From the NCBI RefSeq assembly GCF_021223605.1, contig NZ_CP075175.1, positions 2,610,501 through 2,674,500 of the forward strand: a stretch of 64,000 bases of DNA. Reading direction: 5' to 3'. Below are positions 44,752-54,374 of the stretch, in pieces (positions within the stretch are counted from its first letter, which is position 1; the number at the start of each line of letters is the position of its first letter). Under the pieces are notes generated by a model, which had not been told where the DNA came from, ran no database searches, and saw only the letters and a program-made list of their open reading frames with translations. The DNA comes from Paenibacillus sp. 481 (GTDB taxonomy: Bacteria; Bacillota; Bacilli; Paenibacillales; Paenibacillaceae). The position numbers and the translations under genes were made by a program.

Positions 44752-44920
44752 AATCAGTTCCACCTTAAACGTTAGTATGATAACTTATTAAAACATGACC
44801 ACTTTACCACGTCAATGCATAATACGATTTAAACTGTAACTTTTTGAAAATAAAGCTTACTTGTATATCATTTTCAATAAAGTAAATGCCATTCCCTTTT
44901 TTTTGTAGTTCCAGGCACTA

Positions 44921-44949
44921 TTGACATCCCGCATGGTTGCCATTATATT
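44921..44949 (+). promoter_or_regulatory. SigmaA promoter of the fhu operon
   Basis: TTGACA (44921-44926), 17-bp spacer, TATATT (44944-44949). Confidence 0.7.
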
Positions 44950-44966
44950 AATTATCAGATTGTAAA

Positions 44967-44981
44967 TGATAATCATTATCA
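44967..44981. promoter_or_regulatory. Fur box of the fhu operon
   Basis: TGATAATCATTATCA is a perfect match to the 7-1-7 Fur consensus and lies just downstream of the -10 element. Confidence 0.9.
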
Positions 44982-45026
44982 AACATTATCAGACGTTGTC
45001 ACAATAAGATTTCAAGGGAGCACACC

Positions 45027-45929
45027 ATGAAAAAAGTATACATTCCGTTTCTATTCATCATGCTACTCATTATGAGTGCTTGTAATAGTACGCCAGCTAA
45101 AGAAAGCCAAGCAACCACCATCACGTACCAATCTGAAAATGGGCCGGTTGTCGTTCCTGCTGATCCTAAACGCGTTGTCGTTTTGTCATCCTTTGCGGGT
45201 AACGTGATGTCTTTGAACGTTAATCTTGTTGGTGTGGATACATGGACGATGAAGAATCCACGTTTTAAGGACAAGCTAACGAATGTAGCTGAAGTGTCGG
45301 ATGAGAATATTGAGAAAATTATTGAATTGAACCCGGATCTCATCATTGGACTATCCAATGTCAAAAATGTTGAGAAACTGAAGGCGATTGCACCTACTGT
45401 CACATACACGTACGGTAAAGTGGATTATTTAACCCAGCACGTCGAGATCGGTAAACTTCTCAATAAAGAGAAGGAAGCACAAGCATGGGTTGATGATTTC
45501 AAGCAACGTGCACAAAAGGCCGGAACAGACATTAAAGCTAAGATCGGTGAAGATGCAACTGTATCTGTTATCGAGAACTTTGATAAGCAGCTTTACGTAT
45601 ACGGCGACAACTGGGGCCGCGGCACTGAAATTTTGTATCAAGAAATGAAATTGAAGATGCCTGAAAAAGTAAAGGAAATGGCGTTGAAGGATGGCTACTA
45701 CGCGTTGTCACTTGAAGTTCTTCCTCAATATGCAGGAGACTACATCATTTTCAGCAAAAATAAAGAAGCAACGGTTGCGTTCCAAGAAACGAATACGTAC
45801 AAGAACATTCCAGCCGTGAAGAACAATAAAGTGTTCGAAGCGAATATGATGGAATTTTATTTCAATGATCCGTTAACGCTTGAATTACAATTAGACTTCT
45901 TTATTAAAAGCTTTCTCGGCAAAAAATAA
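45027..45929 (+). CDS. fhuD: Iron-hydroxamate siderophore-binding lipoprotein
   Basis: A 300-residue class III substrate-binding protein with signal peptide and lipobox MSAC (Cys about 19). The PADPKRVVVLSS opening, DNWGRGTEILYQEMKLK and LEVLPQYAGDYIIFS blocks match FhuD/YxeB-type hydroxamate siderophore binders. It is the first gene behind a perfect Fur box, so it is induced by iron starvation. It delivers ferric siderophore to the two permeases encoded next. Exact ligand cannot be read from sequence. Confidence 0.83.
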   Translation: MKKVYIPFLFIMLLIMSACNSTPAKESQATTITYQSENGPVVVPADPKRVVVLSSFAGNVMSLNVNLVGVDTWTMKNPRFKDKLTNVAEVSDENIEKIIELNPDLIIGLSNVKNVEKLKAIAPTVTYTYGKVDYLTQHVEIGKLLNKEKEAQAWVDDFKQRAQKAGTDIKAKIGEDATVSVIENFDKQLYVYGDNWGRGTEILYQEMKLKMPEKVKEMALKDGYYALSLEVLPQYAGDYIIFSKNKEATVAFQETNTYKNIPAVKNNKVFEANMMEFYFNDPLTLELQLDFFIKSFLGKK

Positions 45930-45941
45930 TCGTAAGAGGGG

Positions 45942-45963
45942 GAATTCTTAAATTTAAGAATTC
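45942..45963. other. 22-bp perfect palindrome between fhuD and fhuB
   Basis: GAATTCTTAAATTTAAGAATTC is fully self-complementary, with partial G-rich/CT-rich flanks and a downstream TTTATTTT. It probably works as an intercistronic attenuator or processing hairpin, giving more binding protein than permease. Confidence 0.65.
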
Positions 45964-46005
45964 CTCTTCCTTTATTTTATAACAGAAAGATGAGCGAAGA
46001 GACCA

Positions 46006-47016
46006 ATGACAATACATAAACGACGTTCCATTCCATTTGGCTATAAACTTTTTGCCGGCTTTCTCTCACTGGTGGCGATATTTGCGTTAGCTATGGTTGT
46101 TGGGGCAGCAGATACTTCTATACAAGAAGTATGGTTAGCTTTAACTACTCAAGCCGTAGGCGATTCGATGTCCATTATTCGAGAAATCCGTTTACCACGG
46201 GAAATCGCGGCCATCGTTGTTGGCGCTGCGTTGGCGATAGCAGGCGCTATTATGCAAGGCATGACACGAAATCCGCTTGCTGATCCGGGCTTGCTCGGCT
46301 TAACTGCTGGGGCACACGCGGCCTTAGCGATCGCGCTTGCTTGGCTGCCTACTGCCAATTACATAACGATCATCGTTGCTTGCTTTATCGGTGCGGGCGT
46401 CGGAGCCACTATGGTGCTTGGCATCGTATCCATTAAAAAGGGAAACATGTCCCCTTTCCGAATTGTACTCGCAGGAGCGGCTGTGACCGCATTATTGAAC
46501 GCTATCGCTGAGGCGATCGGCATTTATTTTAAACTTTCAAAAGATGTTTCTATGTGGACGTCAGGAGGCCTCGTCGGCACCTCATGGAAGCAGTTAGAAT
46601 TTATCGTTCCTTTTATTATAGTGGGGATTGTCATTGCCCTGCTTCTTTCCAAACAGCTTACGATTTTAAGTTTAAGTGACGAAGTGGCTGTTGGCTTGGG
46701 GCAAAATACAAAACTAGTTAAAGCGATTTTGTTTATTGTCATTATTTTGCTTGCGGGCGCTTCTGTTGCACTGGTCGGAAATATGATCTTTATCGGACTT
46801 ATGATTCCTCATATTGCACGTGCATTAGTCGGAACAGACTATCGCTTTATTGTCCCGATGTCCGCCATACTAGGGGCTAACTTTATGTTGTTCGCCGATA
46901 TGCTTGGCCGTACGATGAACATACCGTACGAAACGCCAGTAGCTTCAATCGTGGCCATGATGGGCTTGCCCTTCTTCCTATTTATTGTGCATAAAGGAGG
47001 CAAATCATTATCATGA
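46006..47016 (+). CDS. fhuB: FecCD family siderophore permease 1
   Basis: A 336-residue BtuC/FecCD-type permease with nine to ten helices. LPREIAAIVVGAALAIAGAIMQGMTRNPLADPG and NMIFIGLMIPHIARALVGTDYR are the diagnostic blocks. Overlaps the next gene by 4 bp. Needs an ATPase not encoded here. Confidence 0.88.
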   Translation: MTIHKRRSIPFGYKLFAGFLSLVAIFALAMVVGAADTSIQEVWLALTTQAVGDSMSIIREIRLPREIAAIVVGAALAIAGAIMQGMTRNPLADPGLLGLTAGAHAALAIALAWLPTANYITIIVACFIGAGVGATMVLGIVSIKKGNMSPFRIVLAGAAVTALLNAIAEAIGIYFKLSKDVSMWTSGGLVGTSWKQLEFIVPFIIVGIVIALLLSKQLTILSLSDEVAVGLGQNTKLVKAILFIVIILLAGASVALVGNMIFIGLMIPHIARALVGTDYRFIVPMSAILGANFMLFADMLGRTMNIPYETPVASIVAMMGLPFFLFIVHKGGKSLS

Positions 47017-48020
47017 TTCACACTGCATTACTTAAGAAACAGCGCTTCATCTTAGGGGGCCTATCGGCGCTTATTATTGTCACAATCGTAATCGGGATGG
47101 GATGGGGCCCCGCGTCTCTATCTTACGATAGACTACTGCCAACCCTGCTCGGCCAAGGCACTTTCAAAGAGGATTTTGTCCTCTTTTCCATCCGTTTGCC
47201 GCGCATTATGATTACGCTGCTGGCAGGCGCTGCACTAGCCTTGTCGGGCTCTATTTTACAAGGGGTTACGCGCAATGATTTGGCTGACCCTGGTATTTTA
47301 GGCATTAACGCAGGTGCAGGCGTAGCGATATCCGTGTTCTTTTTATATGTACCGATCGACGTGGGGACATTTGTGTATGTGCTTCCACTCGTTGCTTTTG
47401 CGGGAGGCTTGCTGACAGGATGTCTGATTTACGTATGCTCCTACCATCGGCATGAAGGGCTTCAGCCCGTAAGGCTCGTGCTTACGGGGGTTGGATTTGC
47501 TTTTGCTTTTGCCGGACTAATGGTCGTCCTTATCTCATCGGCAGATCGTGAGAAAGTGGACTTTATTACGAAATGGCTTGTCGGCAACATTTGGGGCTCG
47601 GATTGGCCATTTGTGTGGGCCTTGCTGCCGTGGTTAATCGTATTGATCCCGTTTACGCTGTATAAAGCGAATAGACTGAACATTCTTGCGCTAAATGAGC
47701 ATGTAGCAGTTGGGCTTGGTCTATCGGTTGGGAAGGAGCGAGTAATCCTCCTGTTAACGGCCGTAGCGTTAGCGGCTTCTGCTGTATCGGTCACGGGAGG
47801 CATCGCTTTTGTCGGTTTAATTGCTCCGCATATTGCGAAAGCTTTAGTCGGGCCAAGACATCAGTTCTTTATTCCGGTCGCCATTTTGATTGGTAGCTGG
47901 CTCTTATTGTTCGCCGATACAATAGGGCGTAATATCGCTTCTCCTGATGGCGTTCCAGTCGGCATTATGGCTGCTTTTATTGGCGCTCCGTACTTTATTT
48001 ATTTGTTGATGAAAAAATAG
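47013..48020 (+). CDS. fhuG: FecCD family siderophore permease 2
   Basis: A 335-residue BtuC/FecCD-type permease. LPRIMITLLAGAALALSGSILQG and GGIAFVGLIAPHIAKALVGP parallel the previous gene, with which it probably forms a heterodimer. The ATG overlaps the preceding stop. The next promoter begins 10 bp after its stop, and no fhuC-like ATPase gene follows. Confidence 0.88.
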   Translation: MIHTALLKKQRFILGGLSALIIVTIVIGMGWGPASLSYDRLLPTLLGQGTFKEDFVLFSIRLPRIMITLLAGAALALSGSILQGVTRNDLADPGILGINAGAGVAISVFFLYVPIDVGTFVYVLPLVAFAGGLLTGCLIYVCSYHRHEGLQPVRLVLTGVGFAFAFAGLMVVLISSADREKVDFITKWLVGNIWGSDWPFVWALLPWLIVLIPFTLYKANRLNILALNEHVAVGLGLSVGKERVILLLTAVALAASAVSVTGGIAFVGLIAPHIAKALVGPRHQFFIPVAILIGSWLLLFADTIGRNIASPDGVPVGIMAAFIGAPYFIYLLMKK

Positions 48021-48030
48021 CAGACAACCA

Positions 48031-48060
48031 TTGACACGAGGATTACAGGAAGTCCATAAT
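48031..48060 (+). promoter_or_regulatory. SigmaA promoter of the T-box-ilvA unit
   Basis: TTGACA (48031-48036), 18-bp spacer, CATAAT (48055-48060). Confidence 0.6.
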
Positions 48061-48085
48061 TAGTACCAATATTAAGGTTCGACTA

Positions 48086-48378
48086 TGATCCATGACGAGA
48101 ACGAGTAAGCTTTGACGCAGTCTCCAGAGAGTCGACGGACGGTGCAAGTCGATGGCTGACAGAGCTGAATATCATCTCCGAGATTCCGAGCTGAACAGCG
48201 GCTTGCGCACGTAGGCGCAGCAGTAAGCTTGGACGGCTGTCCCTCGTTAACGGGATGCGCGTCACAACGCGGCCAAGCGCCGTATAAGCCCTGCTTCTGG
48301 ATCGAAGTAAGCGCGGTTTATGCGGAATTAGGGTGGTACCACGAGATCAACTCGTCCCTTGTTGGGGCGGGTTTTTTT
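48086..48378 (+). promoter_or_regulatory. T-box leader, Ile specifier, with terminator
   Basis: The T-box sequence AGGGTGGTACCACG is at 48330-48343. Stem I features are present (ACGAGAACGAGTA near 48094, CCAGAGAGTCGACGG near 48124), and the specifier loop GAATATCATC at about 48167-48176 presents ATC, an Ile codon. TGGT in the T-box bulge fits the ACCA end of tRNA-Ile. The terminator is CTCGTCCC (48351-48358)/GGGGCGGG (48364-48371) plus seven Ts. Uncharged tRNA-Ile would cause read-through into ilvA. Confidence 0.9.
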
Positions 48379-48493
48379 GCGTCTTTGGGCGGTGCGTGAA
48401 TGGAACATTCCTGATGTCATGATTAACAACTGCTATCGCGCGGGCTACCTATCGCGATGACTTAAACACAGAGATGAAGGGACGGCTAGAGAG

Positions 48494-49777
48494 ATGGAGA
48501 CGACGAAAAGTAAGAAGGACACTGTACTGACACCTGCTGTAACGATGGAGCACGTAGTACGTGCGCATCACGTATTAAAGGAAGTCATCGTCCGGACGCC
48601 GTTGCAGCGTGATGCGGTGTTGTCGGCAAAGTATGATTGCAACGTGTACTTAAAGCGGGAAGACTTGCAAATCGTCCGCTCGTTTAAAATTCGCGGAGCG
48701 TACAACATGATACGCCATCTTTCGCAAGCCGAGTTGGATCGTGGCATTGTGTGCGCAAGCGCGGGCAATCACGCGCAAGGTGTAGCTTATTCGTGCCAGA
48801 CGCTGCAAATTCGCGGCACGATCGTGATGCCAAGCACGACACCGAGCCAGAAGGTAGCGCAAGTGAGGCGTTTCGGCGGCTCGTTCGTGAATGTCGTGCT
48901 GACAGGCGACACGTATGATGACGCCTATGAGGCAGCGATGGCCATTTGTCATGAGGAAGGTAGCACGTTTATTCACCCGTTTGACGATCCGTATATCGTG
49001 GGCGGGAACGGTACGGTTGGCATGGAAATTATGGAGTCACTCGACGTTCCAGCCGATTACGTATTTGTGACGATAGGTGGCGGTGGCCTGGCAGCGGGCG
49101 TCGGCACGTACGTGAAGACGGTTAGCCCAAGCACGCGTGTCATCGGGGTAGAGCCAGCAGGTGCAGCTTCCATGACGGCTGCATTGGAGCGTAAGGAAGT
49201 CATCACACTTGAGCATATCGATAAGTTCGTAGACGGCGCAGCGGTTAAGCGCGTGGGCTCGTTGACGTATGAAATTTGTTCCCAAGTGCTGGACGATGTC
49301 ATTCAAGTGCCCGAAGGTAAGGCGTGTACGACGATTCTTGATTTGTACAATCAGAATGCGATTGTCGTTGAGCCAGCTGGTTCCTTAACGGTCGCAGCAC
49401 TTGATTTATACCGAGAGCATATTCGCGGCAAAAATGTAGTCTGCGTCATTAGCGGTGGCAACAACGATATTGATCGGATGCAGGAAATTAAAGAGCGTTC
49501 GCTTATGTATGAAGGGCTGAAGCATTATTTTATGATTAATTTCCCACAGCGTGCAGGTGCTTTGCGGGAGTTCTTGCAGGATGTGCTCGGTCCGAATGAT
49601 GACATAGCGCGTTTTGAATATACGAAGAAGCATAATAAAGAGAACGGTCCTGCTTTAGTTGGCATCGAGCTGGCACAGGCAGAAGATTACGATGCGCTGA
49701 TCGAGCGTATGCGTAAAAAAGGCTTCCAATATACCGAGCTGAATAAAGATTTGAACTTGTTCAATATGCTCGTATAA
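48494..49777 (+). CDS. ilvA: Threonine ammonia-lyase (biosynthetic threonine dehydratase)
   Basis: A 427-residue PLP enzyme converting threonine to 2-oxobutanoate, the first step to isoleucine. PLP-Lys is in [10 protein letters not shown] near 60, the SAGNHAQG motif near 95 and the glycine-rich phosphate loop [10 protein letters not shown] near 193. The C-terminal about 90 residues are a single ACT-like Thr_dehydrat_C domain, as in the short Bacillus form. Control by a T-box with an Ile specifier matches the pathway. The ATG at 48494 follows a GAGAGATGG region. It stands apart from other ilv genes. Confidence 0.93.
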   Translation: METTKSKKDTVLTPAVTMEHVVRAHHVLKEVIVRTPLQRDAVLSAKYDCNVYLKREDLQIVRSFKIRGAYNMIRHLSQAELDRGIVCASAGNHAQGVAYSCQTLQIRGTIVMPSTTPSQKVAQVRRFGGSFVNVVLTGDTYDDAYEAAMAICHEEGSTFIHPFDDPYIVGGNGTVGMEIMESLDVPADYVFVTIGGGGLAAGVGTYVKTVSPSTRVIGVEPAGAASMTAALERKEVITLEHIDKFVDGAAVKRVGSLTYEICSQVLDDVIQVPEGKACTTILDLYNQNAIVVEPAGSLTVAALDLYREHIRGKNVVCVISGGNNDIDRMQEIKERSLMYEGLKHYFMINFPQRAGALREFLQDVLGPNDDIARFEYTKKHNKENGPALVGIELAQAEDYDALIERMRKKGFQYTELNKDLNLFNMLV

Positions 49778-49839
49778 ATGGAATGACCGCTCGTTGACGT
49801 TGGTGGAGAAATTGGGCGTCTTGCTCCGGCGGTTCACTG

Positions 49840-49868
49840 TTGAACTCCACGAATGTAACAGGTATAGT
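49840..49868 (+). promoter_or_regulatory. SigmaA promoter of glnS
   Basis: TTGAAC (49840-49845), 17-bp spacer, TATAGT (49863-49868), 40 bp before the start codon. Confidence 0.65.
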
Positions 49869-49907
49869 AGTAAGCAAAGCGTTATAGGGAAGAGAAAGGT
49901 TGATTTT

Positions 49908-51575
49908 ATGGTAGACAATACATCGAACAACACATCTAACTTTATTCGCAACATCATCGTTGACGATCTGGAAGCAGGTCGCGTAGACAAAGTCATTACG
50001 CGCTTCCCACCAGAACCTAACGGTTATTTGCATATCGGGCATGCGAAATCCATTTGCCTGAACTTTGAATTGGCACGTGAGTTCAAGGGACTCGTCAATC
50101 TTCGCTTTGACGATACGAATCCGTTGAAGGAAGACACAGAATACGTTGAAGCCATTAAGGAAGACGTAAAATGGCTCGGCTACGATTGGGATGGCTTGTT
50201 CTTTGCATCCGATTATTTTGAAGAGATGTACAACCGTGCTGTGCTTCTTATTAATAAGGGCAAAGCTTATGTGGATGATCTTACATCCGATCAAATTCGT
50301 GAGACGCGTGGCACGTTGACTGAGCCAGGCAAGAACAGTCCGTTCCGTGACCGCTCGGTTGAGGAGAACTTGGACCTGTTCGAGCGTATGCGTAAAGGCG
50401 AATTCGGCAACGGAGAGAAAGTGCTCCGTGCTAAGATCGATATGGCTTCGCCAAACATTAACTTGCGCGATCCGATCATTTTCCGCATCGCTCATGCGAC
50501 GCATCACAATACAGGTGACCAATGGTGCATCTACCCGATGTACGCATTTGCTCATCCGATTGAGGATGCTATTGAGAGCATAACGCACTCCATTTGTACA
50601 CTTGAATTCGAAGATCAGCGTCCGCTGTACGACTGGGTCGTGCAAGAGACGGAGATGGAAGCGACTCCGCATCAGTATGAGTTCGCTCGTCTGAACATCA
50701 CGAATACCGTTATGAGCAAGCGCAAACTTAAATTGCTCGTGGACGAGGGTGTCGTTGATGGCTGGGACGATCCGCGTATGCCGACAATTTCCGGCTTGCG
50801 TCGTCGTGGCTTTACGGCGGAATCGATTCGCAACTTCTGCCGTGAAATCGGCGTAACGAAGAGCAACGGTACGATTGACTCCAAGTACTTGGATCACTTT
50901 ATTCGTGAAGACTTGAAGCTGAAAGCGCCGCGTACGATGGGCGTATTGAAGCCGCTCAAAGTGGTTATCACGAACTATCCAGAAGGCCAAGTAGAGTGGC
51001 TTGATGCTGAAATCAACTCAGAGAATCCGGAAATGGGCATGCGCCAAATTCCGTTCTCGCGTGAAATTTATATTGAGCAAGATGACTTTATGGAGAACCC
51101 GCCGAGCAAGTATTTCCGCTTGTTCCCGGGCAACGAAGTACGTTTGAAGCACGCTTACTTCATTAAGTGCAACGAAGTCGTGAAGGATGAGAACGGCAAT
51201 GTAATCGAGATTCATTGCACGTATGACCCTGAAACGAAGAGCGGCAGCGGCTTTACGGGCCGTAAAGTAAAAGGAACGATTCACTGGGTCGAAGCAACAC
51301 ATGCCGTACCAGCAGAGTTCCGTCTGTACGAGCCACTTATTCTTGATGAAGAGGAAGAGAGCGATTCTTCGTTCTTGGAGCGTATTAATCCAGATTCTCT
51401 TATCGCCGAGCAAGGCTTCGTTGAGCCGAACATGAAGGATGTAACAGGGCAAGACAAATTCCAGTTCTTCCGTCACGGCTACTTTAACGTAGATCCGAAG
51501 CATACGAAGGAAGACCACATCGTCTTTAACTTGGTTGTGTCGATGAAGAGCTCGTTCGTACTTCCAAAAGCATAA
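49908..51575 (+). CDS. glnS: Glutaminyl-tRNA synthetase
   Basis: A 555-residue class I synthetase, the same length as E. coli GlnRS (554 aa). The HIGH motif is in [15 protein letters not shown] near 37 and KMSKS appears as VMSKRK near 268. The GlnRS-type beta-barrel anticodon domain fills the C-terminal part. The frame is open back to 49794, but ATG 49908 has AGAGAAAGG, lies behind a good promoter and matches family length. Many Bacillota lack GlnRS and use GatCAB transamidation, so its presence is informative for lineage. Confidence 0.93.
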   Translation: MVDNTSNNTSNFIRNIIVDDLEAGRVDKVITRFPPEPNGYLHIGHAKSICLNFELAREFKGLVNLRFDDTNPLKEDTEYVEAIKEDVKWLGYDWDGLFFASDYFEEMYNRAVLLINKGKAYVDDLTSDQIRETRGTLTEPGKNSPFRDRSVEENLDLFERMRKGEFGNGEKVLRAKIDMASPNINLRDPIIFRIAHATHHNTGDQWCIYPMYAFAHPIEDAIESITHSICTLEFEDQRPLYDWVVQETEMEATPHQYEFARLNITNTVMSKRKLKLLVDEGVVDGWDDPRMPTISGLRRRGFTAESIRNFCREIGVTKSNGTIDSKYLDHFIREDLKLKAPRTMGVLKPLKVVITNYPEGQVEWLDAEINSENPEMGMRQIPFSREIYIEQDDFMENPPSKYFRLFPGNEVRLKHAYFIKCNEVVKDENGNVIEIHCTYDPETKSGSGFTGRKVKGTIHWVEATHAVPAEFRLYEPLILDEEEESDSSFLERINPDSLIAEQGFVEPNMKDVTGQDKFQFFRHGYFNVDPKHTKEDHIVFNLVVSMKSSFVLPKA

Positions 51576-51590
51576 ACAACGCACGATGAT

Positions 51591-51649
51591 GCGGCCACAC
51601 GCTTAAGGTAAAGTGAGAACTTACCTTGAGGCGGTGTGGCCGCTTTTTT
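51591..51649. terminator. Rho-independent terminator of glnS
   Basis: GCGGCCACAC (51591-51600) pairs with GTGTGGCCGC (51634-51643), with an inner AAGGTAA/TTACCTT stem and a six-T run. Confidence 0.9.
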
Positions 51650-51669
51650 GTGTAATAGTGTTCAAGAAT

Positions 51670-52917
51670 CTAACTATTTTCACTATTCAAATCGGGTTGT
51701 CGGCGTGTAACACTGATCATTAGTACGGCAAAGCCGAATGTACCAAGTGCAGCTAACAAAGTCCCCCATAAGTACATTGTCGTAGATCCGAAGCTGTCGT
51801 ACAGCGTACCGCCGAGAAATCCGGCGATCATGCTGGAAATACCACCCCATGCCAGCGTATAGATGGATTGGCCCGTTGTAAGATATTTACCCGGCACTAA
51901 CAACGCAGTCAACTGTGTTCCCACATAGAAGAAGCCGCCAAACGTAATCGAGTGCAGGGCTTGAATCACAATAATGTGCCATGGATCAGTCGCAATGGAC
52001 ATCAACAGCCAGCGCAGTGCATACAAGGCGCTCACGATGGTCAAGCAAATGAACATAAAGCGCATATTGCGACGCAAGAAGCGGTCGAATAGTAGGAAGA
52101 CGACAATTTCAAAAATAGATGACATGAAAATAGACCAGCCCACCGCAGACTTCGAGCCGCCCAGCTCCGTAATATAGATCGAGACGAACGACATGTTCAT
52201 GGCGTTCGGCACACTCACGAGCACACTGAACACGAGGAAAGCGGCAAATGTGGGCGAGAATAGGACGCGGCCCATTTGGCGTGCCGAATACGTACTAGCC
52301 TGTCCCGACGGCTTATCTGACTTACCTGACTTATCTAACTTAGCTGGCTTTTGCGGCAACAGCAGCACGCTGGCGAATGTTAGCGCTAGCAGACACGCAT
52401 ACACGTAATGGAGCGTTTGTACACCGAGCGCATTGAACAAGGGGCCCGCAGCAACAGCAGTCAGTGCCCAGCCAAGGGAGCCGTATAGGCGAAAAGCGCC
52501 AAATTGATACGTGGTGCCCTGTATGGAAGTCAAAATTAAGCTGCTGGCCTGAGCAGAGAGCGGCATTTGGAAGAAGTATAACAAGCTTGTTGCCGCAAAT
52601 AGCCATATGTATTCGTTAAGTTGAAACAACACTTGTACGACGATCATGTTGCCGATAAGTAAGAACGCTAAGATGCGTCGAATATTTTGCAGACGGTCAC
52701 TCCAATACCCCCAGAACGGGTTAGCAAAAATAGAGAGGAGCGGTCCGACGGCAAGCAGGGTGCCGATAGCCGCTTTGCTCCAGCCGTGCTCCTGCAAATA
52801 GAGCGGAAAGAAGTTGCTGAATATCGATGTGCCCCCGTAAAGTAAAAATATAAATAGACGCAGTCCGTTAAAACCCTTGCCTGCACTATCTTGCTTGCCT
52901 ATTCCTGTTTCCCCCAT
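51670..52917 (-). CDS. MFS transporter (MFS_1-like)
   Basis: A 415-residue, 12-helix carrier. FFPLYLQEHGWSKAAIGTLLAVGPLL and GYWSDRLQNIRR mark the N-terminal half, and FGAFRLYGSLGWALTA the fifth helix region typical of the LacY-like MFS_1-like group, which includes sugar/H+ symporters. The central loop contains a Lys/Ser/Asp-rich repeat (LDKSGKSDKPSG). Convergent with glnS and followed by the sugar-like oxidoreductase genes on the same strand, so a sugar substrate is plausible. Confidence 0.82.
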   Translation of the reverse strand: MGETGIGKQDSAGKGFNGLRLFIFLLYGGTSIFSNFFPLYLQEHGWSKAAIGTLLAVGPLLSIFANPFWGYWSDRLQNIRRILAFLLIGNMIVVQVLFQLNEYIWLFAATSLLYFFQMPLSAQASSLILTSIQGTTYQFGAFRLYGSLGWALTAVAAGPLFNALGVQTLHYVYACLLALTFASVLLLPQKPAKLDKSGKSDKPSGQASTYSARQMGRVLFSPTFAAFLVFSVLVSVPNAMNMSFVSIYITELGGSKSAVGWSIFMSSIFEIVVFLLFDRFLRRNMRFMFICLTIVSALYALRWLLMSIATDPWHIIVIQALHSITFGGFFYVGTQLTALLVPGKYLTTGQSIYTLAWGGISSMIAGFLGGTLYDSFGSTTMYLWGTLLAALGTFGFAVLMISVTRRQPDLNSENS

Positions 52918-53018
52918 TGCTGTGCTGCTCCTTTTGGATTGAGTAGTTCTCGTTCATGCCTAGGAATTATTGTTTGTATGGCCACTTAGCGCAATTGTTT
53001 GTATCTACACCCTATACC

Positions 53019-54140
53019 TTAAAGGCGTATGGCCGTAGACACGGAAGCTGCTATGATTTCATCTGCCGTAACTTCGCGCCCGAGTGTGCTCGACATGTAA
53101 ATGCCTTCGCTAATGAGCATCGTCTGGAGCGCCAGCTCTGCGGTAGGTAGAAGCGGGACAAGGCCGTTAAGGGCGGCAATCCAATGTCCTTGCGAGGAGT
53201 CATAAGCCCACTCGTGTTCATTTAATAAATGTCTGCGTTTTTCCATGGCAGCTAAATGAATGACCGTATCCATATCGATATCGCATGTCGTAAAATGATA
53301 CGTCATCGGCAGTGCATCCTGATGCTGGGATGGCAGACGAATGCCACCCTCGGAGCCGACGATGCTGCTGCCCTCAAAGCCATCAAGCTGAACGGCCCAC
53401 GCTTCAATAATATCCATGGTTAGACCGCCTTCAAATTTCACAAGGCCGATGCCTAGCTCCTCAACATCGAATTGACTAGTTGCCCGTCGATCTGCGAGCA
53501 TCTCCATTTCTTGATAAGTCTGGCCGCTGATACGCGTCACCTGCGGCAATTGGAGCAAATAGAGCAAGCGGGCGATATGATACACGCCCATATCATACAA
53601 AGCGCCCCCTGAGGCCGTTTCCTTGCGGGTGAAGGCAGGCGTACCGTAGCCGTCCACATACGGACGGCCGCGCCGACGAAAGCCTGTCGAGCGGGCATGG
53701 TACAGCTTCCCGAGCTTGCCACCGTCGATGAGCGTCTTTGCGGCCTTCGTCTCGCTCTGGTACAGAGTCGCAAGCTGAATATGCAGCATGCGGCCCGTCT
53801 CCTTCGCAGCCTCGACCATGGCAGCTCCGTCGCAGTACGATCCAGCCAGCGGCTTCTCGCAGTAAACATGCTTGCCGGCTTGCAGTGCTTCAATCGTCAC
53901 GGGTGCGTGAAAGTTGTTGTGCAAGCACACATCGACAGCATCGATGTCATCGCGCTTTAACAACTCACGAAAATCGGTATATACATGCGGAACTGCATAC
54001 TGTTCTGCAACCCGACGGGCTTCGGTCTCATTTAAATCGCACACCGCGATAATGTCTACTCCACCGATTCGTTTATATTCATCTAAATGGTGCTTGCCGA
54101 TTTGCCCTACTCCGATGACGGCGATACGTTTGCGTTCCAT
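53019..54140 (-). CDS. Gfo/Idh/MocA family oxidoreductase
   Basis: A 373-residue NAD(P)-dependent dehydrogenase. The Rossmann motif [13 protein letters not shown] opens the protein, and the family Lys motif [11 protein letters not shown] is near 95. The C-terminal domain contains [15 protein letters not shown] with the catalytic-region His. Substrates in this family are sugars or inositols. ATG 54140 follows AGGAGG; the open frame continues to 54296 only through repetitive DNA. Probably co-transcribed with the upstream TIM-barrel gene. Confidence 0.85.
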   Translation of the reverse strand: MERKRIAVIGVGQIGKHHLDEYKRIGGVDIIAVCDLNETEARRVAEQYAVPHVYTDFRELLKRDDIDAVDVCLHNNFHAPVTIEALQAGKHVYCEKPLAGSYCDGAAMVEAAKETGRMLHIQLATLYQSETKAAKTLIDGGKLGKLYHARSTGFRRRGRPYVDGYGTPAFTRKETASGGALYDMGVYHIARLLYLLQLPQVTRISGQTYQEMEMLADRRATSQFDVEELGIGLVKFEGGLTMDIIEAWAVQLDGFEGSSIVGSEGGIRLPSQHQDALPMTYHFTTCDIDMDTVIHLAAMEKRRHLLNEHEWAYDSSQGHWIAALNGLVPLLPTAELALQTMLISEGIYMSSTLGREVTADEIIAASVSTAIRL

Positions 54141-54197
54141 AGTTGCTTGGCCTCCTGAGGATATCGGTATACTGAAACACGCTAATACGAGTGGATA

Positions 54198-54304
54198 TGC
54201 GCCGACTACGAGCGATTGCGTGCCGACCACGCGCCGAGTACTCGCACTGATTACGCGCTGAGTACGCACCGAGTACGCACCGACTACGTGCGCCAAGTAC
54301 GCGC
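54198..54304. repeat. Degenerate 10/11-nt repeat (GCACCGAGTAC type)
   Basis: About nine imperfect copies of a GCRCCGASTAC-like unit fill the gap between the two sugar-metabolism genes. They keep reading frames open on the minus strand, which makes a false long N-terminus for the oxidoreductase. Confidence 0.7.
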
Positions 54305-54374
54305 TACAACCCGCCGCAACGCGATAGAAACGCGTTGCAGCGTAGTGCTGTGTAACAGGTCTGGACTAACCTGC

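Noticed and set aside
49761..50990. 409-codon open frame antisense to glnS
   Set aside because: It lies wholly opposite well-supported glnS codons, has no recognisable domain or ribosome site, and arises from codon bias of the real gene.
53019..54296. Longer version of the Gfo/Idh/MocA protein
   Set aside because: The extra 52 residues are encoded by the degenerate GCACCGAGTAC repeats; a strong AGGAGG site supports the start at 54140.
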